Below, in pieces: positions 41,980-48,262 of a stretch of DNA of 64,000 bases. A program made the translations under genes and the position numbers. This DNA is from Pelagibius sp028280305 (GTDB taxonomy: Bacteria > Pseudomonadota > Alphaproteobacteria > Kiloniellales > Kiloniellaceae). The notes under the pieces were generated by a model. That model saw only the letters and a list, made by a program, of their open reading frames with translations. It was not told the DNA's origin and ran no database searches. The stretch lies in NCBI RefSeq assembly GCF_965233615.1, contig NZ_OZ247495.1. One strand, 5' to 3'. Every line of letters begins with the position of its first letter. Within the stretch, counting starts at the first letter, position 1.

Positions 41980-42567
41980 ATGAGCAGCAAGCGCGATACG
42001 CTGGTCGCGACCGCGGACCGGCTTTTCTATACCGAGGGATTTGCCGCCACCGGCATCGACCGCGTGGTTGCGGACGCCGGCGTCGCTCTGGGAACGCTCT
42101 ATCGTCATTTCAATGGAAAAGCTGATCTTGTTGTCGCCGTGCTTGACTACAGAGAAGCCGCTTTCTTCGCCAGGCTTGACGAAGTCGCAGCGGGCAAGAA
42201 GGGCCCGGACCGGGTTCTCAGTCTGTTTGACGGCATGTTGAGTTGGGCCGAACAGAAGCCTGGCAACGAGAATGGTTGCCTTTTTCTACGGGCGGCATCG
42301 GAGCACCCCGAGGAACCGGCGGTCCGCACACGTGTCCAAAAGCACAAGAAAGACTACTTGGCGTTTTGCCGCAAACACCTGCGCGAAGGCGGTTGGGACG
42401 CCGCCGCCGCGCGCAGGCTGGCACCCAGAATCTTTCTTCTGCTTGAAGGCGCAGTAGCCACTTGCGGCTTTCTCGGCAACCGGGCTGCCATCAAGCAAGC
42501 GCGCGATGCTGCGGAAGATCTATTGAACCAGGAATCGCCAATACCGACGACGCAGCACCGCACATGA
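41980..42567 (+). CDS. TetR-family transcriptional repressor
   Basis: A 195-residue repressor. The N-terminal HTH is at about residues 5-50 (TLVATADRLFYTEGFAATGIDRVVADAGVALGTLYRHFNGKADLV). The C-terminal ligand domain resembles the group with NGCLFLRAASEHPEEPAVRTRVQKHK, often met in regulators of stress or aldehyde exporters. Its TGA overlaps the ATG of the EamA transporter (ATGA at 42564-42567), so both are made together, and the dyad at 41954-41969 is the likely operator. The inducer is probably a substrate of the transporter. Confidence 0.92.
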   Translation: MSSKRDTLVATADRLFYTEGFAATGIDRVVADAGVALGTLYRHFNGKADLVVAVLDYREAAFFARLDEVAAGKKGPDRVLSLFDGMLSWAEQKPGNENGCLFLRAASEHPEEPAVRTRVQKHKKDYLAFCRKHLREGGWDAAAARRLAPRIFLLLEGAVATCGFLGNRAAIKQARDAAEDLLNQESPIPTTQHRT

Positions 42568-43496
42568 ACCGTGCGCTGCTGGTCACGCTGCTGCTGGAAG
42601 CCGCGATGGTGGTCGCCTGGAGTTCCGGCTTCATCGGCGGCAAGCTGTCAGCCGACACGCCGGGAGTCTTTCTGGTTCTTTTCTGGCGCTTTCTGATCGC
42701 CAGCCTGCTGCTCGCCCCCTTTACTGTCCAGGCTCTGCGCAAAGGCCTGAGCGCTTCCCAGTTTTGCCGGCAGGCGATCATCGGGTTCTTTGGCATGACG
42801 GTCTATCTGGCCGCCGGGTTAAAGGGTATCGAACTGGGCGTACCCGCCGGTCTGGCCGCTCTCATCGGGGCGCTGCAACCGATGGCCACCGCGGCACTGG
42901 CCGGCCCGCTGCTCGGGGAGTTGGTGGGACGGCGTCAATGGTTCGGCCTGCTGCTCGGCTTCGCCGGTGTCGCCTTGGCGGTCGGCGGCAGCAGCGGCGA
43001 CGCGCCCGTCTGGGCCTATGGTCTCTGCCTCTTGGGCATGGCCAGTCTGGTCGGGGCGACGCTCTATGCCAAGACTCCAGGCGACTCAACCGCCCCTCTG
43101 CCCGCTCTCGCCATCCACTGCCTTGTCGCAACGCCGGTTTTTCTGATCCTGACGCTGTCGGAAGGTAACTTCGTCCCGCCGCTGGATCGTGATTTCCTCT
43201 TCGCCGTGGCTTGGTTCATCGTCTTTTCGACTCTGGGCGGCTACGGCCTCTACTGGCTCTGCCTGAAACGCACCACGGCGACGCGGGTCTCCAGCCTCAT
43301 CTACCTGACGCCCCCCGTCACCATGATCTGGGCCTGGGCGATGTTCGGCGAGGCCCTCAGTCCAGCCGGCTGGGCCGGCTTCGCCCTCTGCCTTCTCGGC
43401 GTGGCGCTGGCGAACCGGCACCAACACCCAGAAGGCAATAACAGGGGTAAGCTCAGTACTGTGCCAGCTTCGGATCGATCTGCCAGATCTCCGTGA
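42564..43496 (+). CDS. EamA/DMT-family transporter under TetR control
   Basis: About 310 residues from the ATG at 42564, translationally coupled to the TetR gene. About ten hydrophobic segments form two EamA repeats (MVVAWSSGFIGGKLSADTPG, FLVLFWRFLIASLLLAPF, LGVPAGLAALIGALQPMATAAL, then STLGGYGLYWLCLKRTTATRVSSLIYLTPPVTMIWAWAMFGEALS). The last 25 residues are hydrophilic. The 3' end overlaps the convergent NTF2-like gene by 44 bases. Exported substrate unknown; the coupled repressor suggests a compound that is harmful when it builds up. Confidence 0.9.
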   Translation: MNRALLVTLLLEAAMVVAWSSGFIGGKLSADTPGVFLVLFWRFLIASLLLAPFTVQALRKGLSASQFCRQAIIGFFGMTVYLAAGLKGIELGVPAGLAALIGALQPMATAALAGPLLGELVGRRQWFGLLLGFAGVALAVGGSSGDAPVWAYGLCLLGMASLVGATLYAKTPGDSTAPLPALAIHCLVATPVFLILTLSEGNFVPPLDRDFLFAVAWFIVFSTLGGYGLYWLCLKRTTATRVSSLIYLTPPVTMIWAWAMFGEALSPAGWAGFALCLLGVALANRHQHPEGNNRGKLSTVPASDRSARSP

Positions 43497-43911
43497 CCAA
43501 GTCGGCGCCGCGGTAGGTCAGTACATAACGCACGGGAATGGTCTTCTTTCCCTTGAACATGACGTCTGCTGTCACCGTAGAACCCTTAGGATTGCCATTC
43601 TCGGTAACGTTGGCAACCGCTACCTCCAGCTTGCCCTGGGCAGCGGTGAATTTCCGCCAGACCTCGGCAATGGCTGACTTGCCTTTGTACTCACCGTCCA
43701 GCGGCCCGCCGATCCATTGAAATGTGCTGGCATCGGTGTAGGCGGCGGTAACGACATCGAGTTGGCCCTGCCCGATCGCCTGAAAGTGGGCGGTAGCGCG
43801 CTCGGAGGCGGTCTCCGCAACTGCCTGGCCGGCAGCACATCCCGTGAGCAGGACGAGCCCCAAAAAGCTCGAGAGATGAGATTTCACCATCAAGAAAGAC
43901 TCCGGTTTCAT
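43453..43911 (-). CDS. NTF2/SnoaL-like lipoprotein or periplasmic protein
   Basis: A 152-residue protein. A signal segment (FLGLVLLTGCAAGQAVAE) contains a lipobox-like LTGC, so lipid anchoring is likely. The rest is a nuclear-transport-factor-2/SnoaL-type alpha+beta barrel (ERATAHFQAIGQGQLDVVTAAYTDASTFQWIGGPLDGEYKGKSAI, then EVWRKFTAAQ). This fold often binds small hydrophobic ligands, but no catalytic residue can be named. It converges on the EamA gene, overlapping its 3' end by 44 bases. An in-frame ATG at 43890 would shorten the N-terminus by 7 residues. Confidence 0.78.
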   Translation of the reverse strand: MKPESFLMVKSHLSSFLGLVLLTGCAAGQAVAETASERATAHFQAIGQGQLDVVTAAYTDASTFQWIGGPLDGEYKGKSAIAEVWRKFTAAQGKLEVAVANVTENGNPKGSTVTADVMFKGKKTIPVRYVLTYRGADLVTEIWQIDPKLAQY

Positions 43912-44038
43912 ATTCGCGGCATCTGACCTACGGATGAACCCACAGGTTTATTCCCTCGATCCCTTCGCTTCTTCCGATGGAGTCATCTTCTTGTTCCGAT
44001 TCCGACAGTCTTTCTACGCGCGAATAAAGTAGTAAGTA

Positions 44039-44395
44039 CGTCGACATGGGCAAAGAAAGCGCCGTGTTTCGCAAAAAATCTCACCTCGGTACCTTCAGTC
44101 GCTATTCAGTATCGAAGGCGTCAGCCCGTCGCGCTGGATCTGGACAAGACGCCTGGAAAGATGCCGCGAGGACCTGGAAGACCCGAAGCTTGCAAAGACC
44201 AGCATCACGACAATCAGTTACGGCTGGGGGTTCAACGACAGCACCCATTTCAGCCGCGCCTTCAAGAAGCGCTTTGGCCAGTCTCCCAGAGACTTTCGCC
44301 GTGCAAGCCAGTCTCGACGGCAAAACCAGACGATAACGCCCGCCACAGGACCGCTGGCCGACAACCGCGAAGACGTGACGCTGTCAGCGCTCTAA
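44039..44395 (+). pseudogene. Truncated AraC-family regulator (C-terminal HTH remnant)
   Basis: A frame without a start codon, open from 44036 and closed by TAA at 44393-44395, encodes VSQKISPRYLQSLFSIEGVS, SRWIWTRRLERCREDL and SYGWGFNDSTHFSRAFKKRF followed by GQSPRDFRRAS. That is the second helix-turn-helix of an AraC-type DNA-binding domain plus the end of the first. The sensor domain and the first helix of HTH1 are missing, and a TAA lies immediately upstream (44033-44035). No other frame upstream supplies the lost part. A 96-residue ATG frame at 44046 in another phase is only a shadow. This looks like a deletion remnant. Confidence 0.8.
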
Positions 44396-44415
44396 CCCAT
44401 CCGAGTCGGGTTGGG

Positions 44416-45186
44416 TCAGGAAGAGAGTTGGGCCTGTATAAGATGTGCTACCGGTAACAGCTCCTCTTCTGAAAAGGCGCCGGCGAGGCCGAAACCGGTG
44501 GCCCCCCTCGCCCAGATGACGACCCCTGTCTTTCCAGCGCGGGCATAGCGCGGCTCAGCGGCGGTGGCCTCCGGCAGGTCATTGCGCAGATAAATGACCA
44601 GGCGGCGGCCCTGTCCGTTTTCGTACATCAGAAGGGCGGCAGGCGCCGAGTCGCCGACCATCAGCCGGCCGCCGACCAGTTCGAAACCAAGATTGCCCAA
44701 CCCAGGGATCTGAAAGGTCATGCCCATGCGGTTGGAGAGCCAGGCCGAAAGATGCTCGGAGTCCGACGCGGCGACCTCTACCGGATGGCGTTCGTCCGGC
44801 GCGTAGACCACATAGGCAGCCGCCGACCGCTCGGCGAGTTGGCCGAGAGCAAGCTCGTCGGCAGCATCAAACCCCTGGGCGAACCAGGTAAGACCGATAC
44901 CCAGCAACAGCCCCGCCGCGGCAGCTAGAGGTACGGCAAAGCGCGGGCGGGCATCTCGTACTGCGGCGATCTGGTCGGCCGGGATCGGTTCGTCGAGTAC
45001 CGTGTCGAAAACACTGCCAAGCGCCCGGTTGATGCGCCGATAGTCTTCCACCTCGGCGGCCTTGTCCGGGTGCTCCAGCAGATAGGCCTCAACCTCCTCG
45101 GCGCGCTCTGGCGGCAGCTTGCCGTCTACGTAGCCATGCAGGTCTTCAGTGGTTATCAAAGCGCGCGTGTTTTTCATTGCGTCCAT
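44416..45186 (-). CDS. Anti-sigma factor (single-TM) of the ECF pair
   Basis: About 256 residues from the ATG at 45186, which overlaps the sigma gene's TGA (TGATG); a GTG one codon upstream is possible. The N-terminal helical domain (LITTEDLHGYVDGKLPPERAEEVEAYLLEHPDKAAEVEDYRRINRAL) resembles the anti-sigma domain of FecR/zf-HC2 proteins, keeping a histidine but lacking the CxxC of zinc-binding forms. One membrane segment at about 84-104 (VPLAAAAGLLLGIGLTWF) leads to a periplasmic beta-rich domain. It should hold the sigma factor at the membrane until a signal arrives. The signal is unknown. Confidence 0.88.
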   Translation of the reverse strand: MDAMKNTRALITTEDLHGYVDGKLPPERAEEVEAYLLEHPDKAAEVEDYRRINRALGSVFDTVLDEPIPADQIAAVRDARPRFAVPLAAAAGLLLGIGLTWFAQGFDAADELALGQLAERSAAAYVVYAPDERHPVEVAASDSEHLSAWLSNRMGMTFQIPGLGNLGFELVGGRLMVGDSAPAALLMYENGQGRRLVIYLRNDLPEATAAEPRYARAGKTGVVIWARGATGFGLAGAFSEEELLPVAHLIQAQLSS

Positions 45187-45698
45187 CACTTTACCCGGCG
45201 GATCGCCGGTGTGCCCTCCGTCATTTCCAAGTGCTCGCGCAGCTTCGCGCGGCCGCGGTGCAGTCGCGACATCAGAGTTCCCGGGGGAATGCCCAAAATC
45301 GCCGCCGCTTCGCCGTAGCTGAGCTCGTTGACGCCGACCAGCAGCACCGCATCGCGTTGCTCCGGCGGCAGACGGTCGATCTGCGCCAGCACGCGCCGGG
45401 CGGTCAGATGATGCTCCTGACTGGCATGCTGACTGGGCCGGCTAGCGGTCTGCTCACGCAGCGCCCCCGCCGCCGCGCTGGCGCGGTGCCTCAGGCTGTC
45501 GACGTGAAGGTTGTGCAGCATGGTGAACAGCCAGGGGCGCAGGCGGCGCTCCGGCTGCCAAAGATGGAAGCGCGACAAGGCCCGTTCCAGGCAGCCCTGT
45601 ACCAGATCGTCGGCAACATCAGGATCGCGCGCCAAGCTGCGTGCATAGCGCCTGAGATGTGGAATCTCGGCGATCAACAAGGAACGGTTCCTCAACAT
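45186..45698 (-). CDS. ECF-type RNA polymerase sigma factor
   Basis: A 170-residue sigma-70 family protein with region 2 (LARDPDVADDLVQGCLERALSRFHLWQPERRLRPWLFTMLHNLHVD) at about 22-67 and region 4 (RLPPEQRDAVLLVGVNELSYGEAAAILGIPPGTLMSRLHRGRAKLRE) at about 108-154. It is the first gene of a coupled pair with its anti-sigma factor. The overlap TGATG links their translation, so both are made in equal amounts. The promoter region (45699-45869) was not readable for a known ECF motif. It resembles small general-stress or photooxidative-type sigma factors but I do not assign a subfamily. Confidence 0.93.
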   Translation of the reverse strand: MLRNRSLLIAEIPHLRRYARSLARDPDVADDLVQGCLERALSRFHLWQPERRLRPWLFTMLHNLHVDSLRHRASAAAGALREQTASRPSQHASQEHHLTARRVLAQIDRLPPEQRDAVLLVGVNELSYGEAAAILGIPPGTLMSRLHRGRAKLREHLEMTEGTPAIRRVK

Positions 45699-45869
45699 AC
45701 CCGGGCGGTCCTCTCGAGTTTCCCATGGGCTTGCTTGGGATCGGCGATGCCTTTCCCTTATATACGTGCCATCGGGCGATTTTATTTCAGGCGCGGTGAC
45801 TTTAGAGACCGGATCGGCGCGATGTCGCCGGGGCCGATGGCCCCGGCGAACGCTGGGAATAGGATAGGA

Positions 45870-46673
45870 TTATTGGACCCAACCCTCCGACGCGAAGAGC
45901 GCAGCTGCTTCAGGACCCTTCAGGAAGGCAAGGAAGTCCTCTGTTGCCGGGTCCGCGTCGGATGAGACGACCGTATTGGTCACCCGATAAATCCGCCGCT
46001 CGGGCTCCAACTCCACAAAGTCAGCAACTTCAGTGTGATCGAGGGGCCAATGCACCCAGGTCAGCCATGCATCAGCATTGCCCGACTTGAAGGCGCGAAA
46101 GCTGGCGCCACTGCCTTTTTCGAAGGCAACGATGTTGGCCCGCAGGTCTCTGACGTCCTCAAGGGCGCCGAGGCGGCCAGCGATATCCTCCCAGAGGCCG
46201 GTACCAGAGGTGTTGTAGACACCCTTTCCCTCGGTCACGACAATCCGCATTCCCGGCTGCAAAAGATCGTCGAAACCGGCAATCGCCTTAGGGTTTCCTT
46301 TGGGGACAACAATGACCGAGCGGCGAATGAAAAGCGGTTCAACATCGCGGCTGTCGACAAAGCGGTAGGTCTCCAGAAACGCCGTCATCGACTGTTCGGA
46401 ACTGCCGAAGATCATATCCGCGCCGGCCTGTGCATCCTTGGTCCACTTGCTTTCCGGGCCGAAGACAACCTCGACCTTGACGCCGGTCTTTGCTTCAAAT
46501 GCAGCGGCTGCTTTGATGAAGGCACTATGCGGCCCGCCTGGGCCGAAGACGCGGATGACGCCGTCCTTCGGCGCATGGGCAACTTCCGGATCGTAAAGGC
46601 CTGAAGCCTTGGCAAGGCTGGCCGTAGACAATAGGGCCAGCACGGCGGCACCGAACAATGCAAATCTGTTCAT
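45870..46673 (-). CDS. Orphan periplasmic substrate-binding protein (ModA/SBP_bac_11-like)
   Basis: About 267 residues from the ATG at 46673; an upstream start at 46712 is less likely, as the ribosome site AAGGAA lies between. A signal peptide at about 1-23 (ALFGAAVLALLSTASLAKA) precedes a two-lobe domain with VIRVFGPGGPHSAFIKAAAAFEAKTGVKVEVVFGP, then SEQSMTAFLETY and VIVVPKGNPKAIAGFDDLLQ. It resembles molybdate- or phosphonate-type oxyanion-binding proteins, but the ligand is not clear. No ABC permease or ATPase is nearby. It may serve a transporter coded elsewhere or a sensing role with the ECF pair 171 bases away; the latter is only an inference. Confidence 0.82.
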   Translation of the reverse strand: MNRFALFGAAVLALLSTASLAKASGLYDPEVAHAPKDGVIRVFGPGGPHSAFIKAAAAFEAKTGVKVEVVFGPESKWTKDAQAGADMIFGSSEQSMTAFLETYRFVDSRDVEPLFIRRSVIVVPKGNPKAIAGFDDLLQPGMRIVVTEGKGVYNTSGTGLWEDIAGRLGALEDVRDLRANIVAFEKGSGASFRAFKSGNADAWLTWVHWPLDHTEVADFVELEPERRIYRVTNTVVSSDADPATEDFLAFLKGPEAAALFASEGWVQ

Positions 46674-46871
46674 GAGTTGGAATTCCTTCACTCGGTCAAA
46701 GAAAGACGCCAAGCTGGCTTTCGGGCCGGCGCTGACGCCTCTGACCTACGGGCCGCAAGTCATGGCTATTCCACGATTGCAGCCGCCACGGCATCACATC
46801 GCCGTGAAGCAGCCCGATGACCGCTTCGATTCGTGGGGAACACCCGCCTCTAGGAAGGGGTTTGGTTCCGC

Positions 46872-47660
46872 TCAGGCTGCGCTGATGCCGCCGTTCACCG
46901 AAATCGCCTGACCGGTGATCTTCGCCGCCGCCGGGCTGGCCAGAAAGACGATGAGTTCGGCCAGATCCTGCGCCGTGGTCGGACCAAGGCCGGCAAGCGG
47001 CCGCGCCTTCTCAAAAAGTTTCTTGGAAAAGGTGCCGTCGGCCATCAAGCGCTCGGTCAGGGCCGTGCCCTCGACCAACGAAGGCGTGATGGCATTGGCG
47101 CGAACACCGTTGCGCTTGCCTTCGATCGCCAGGCCGCGGGTGAACTGGATAATGGCGGCCATCACCGCACCGATCACGGTTTCTCCTGGCGTCGCCACCT
47201 TGCCGGCATCGGAAGCGACTGTGAGCATACAGCCACTCCCAGCCTGCATCATCACCGGCAGAACAGCGCGACAGGCGTTCAAGGTCGGCGCCAGGTCCTG
47301 CAGCAGCGTGTCGTTCAACTGGGCGATAGGTTGGCGGAACAGCAGCTCCGGCAGGTTGTTGCCACCGGGCGAGCAGACCAGCAGGTCGATGCCCTCCATG
47401 CCCTTGGCGGCCGCCTCGGCCATCTTCTCCGCCTCCACCCCGTCACCGCAATCCAGAACCAGAGCACCGACATCTGCCCCCTCGTCGATGCGCCGCAGAT
47501 CGTCCACGGCCAGCGCCGCCCGCTCAGGGTTGCGCCCCACCACACGCAGCCGCGGCACCCCGGCCCTCAGCAGGGCCTCCGCCGCCGCGAAGCCGATGCC
47601 GGAGGTCCCGCCGACCACCAGCGCGGATATCTCGGATAGATCTTTTGCCGTGACTGTCAT
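46872..47660 (-). CDS. Short-chain dehydrogenase-like protein lacking the catalytic Tyr/Lys
   Basis: About 262 residues from the ATG at 47660; the frame further upstream is a shadow. The cofactor motif GGTSGIG is at residues 17-23 and the C-terminal GQAISVNGGISA is typical. The active serine is kept at S150 (TVASDAG), but the YxxxK dyad position reads I163-x-x-x-M167 (TPGETVIGAVMAA). The normal catalytic residues are thus absent. Such variants may bind a cofactor without normal oxidoreductase activity or use a different mechanism. It is divergent from the DUF1203 gene and stands alone. Confidence 0.85.
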   Translation of the reverse strand: MTVTAKDLSEISALVVGGTSGIGFAAAEALLRAGVPRLRVVGRNPERAALAVDDLRRIDEGADVGALVLDCGDGVEAEKMAEAAAKGMEGIDLLVCSPGGNNLPELLFRQPIAQLNDTLLQDLAPTLNACRAVLPVMMQAGSGCMLTVASDAGKVATPGETVIGAVMAAIIQFTRGLAIEGKRNGVRANAITPSLVEGTALTERLMADGTFSKKLFEKARPLAGLGPTTAQDLAELIVFLASPAAAKITGQAISVNGGISAA

Positions 47661-47784
47661 TGCAGAACTCCTGATCCTCGCCGCCAGCAAATGAGCAGTT
47701 TCCGACGGCGAGCACAAGAAGCGGATAGAGCGCTGAGCCGAAGCCTCGCATCCTCCGGAAATCGGCCTAAACCCGGAGGAACCC

Positions 47785-48258
47785 ATGACTTCTCTGCGAT
47801 TTGTCGCGTTGGACAGCGAGACCGTGAAGAGCCTGCGCAACGGCGGCAAGGATGCAAACGGCCAAACGCCGGAGCCCCAGGTTTCCGACGGCGGCGGCAA
47901 CCCCTGCCGCCACTGCCTGGAGGATATGCCGGAGGGCGATCCCTTTCTGGTTCTGGCCCACCGCCCCTTCCCGGGCGCCCAGCCCTATGCCGAGGTCGGC
48001 CCGCTCTTCATTCACGCCGGGGATTGCCCGCGCCATTCGGAGTCTGCCGGCGTCCCGGCCTATCTGAAGACGCGTGAAGGGATACTGATCCGCGGCTACG
48101 GCACGAACGATCGGATCGTTTACGGCACCGGCAAGGTGGTCGCGCCGGCGGAGATCGAAACCGCCGCGGCGAAAATCTTCGCGGACCCCAAGATCGCCTA
48201 CATTCACGTTCGTTCGGCGAACAACAACTGTTTTCAGTTCCGCATCGAGCGCGGATAG
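47785..48258 (+). CDS. DUF1203-family protein
   Basis: A 157-residue cytoplasmic protein of the DUF1203 family, which has no known function. Its hallmarks are NPCRHCLEDMPEGDPFLVLAHRPFPGAQPYAEVGPLFIHAGDCPRH. The CRHC cysteines and the HAGDCPRH histidine and cysteine could together hold a metal ion, but that is inference. The stop is 4 bases from the end of the convergent helicase gene. Diverges from the SDR-like gene. Confidence 0.88.
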   Translation: MTSLRFVALDSETVKSLRNGGKDANGQTPEPQVSDGGGNPCRHCLEDMPEGDPFLVLAHRPFPGAQPYAEVGPLFIHAGDCPRHSESAGVPAYLKTREGILIRGYGTNDRIVYGTGKVVAPAEIETAAAKIFADPKIAYIHVRSANNNCFQFRIERG

Positions 48259-48262
48259 CCCG

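Noticed and set aside
44046..44336. 96-codon frame starting with ATG over the AraC remnant
   Set aside because: It is in another phase; the AraC HTH sequence is encoded in the frame that ends at 44395.
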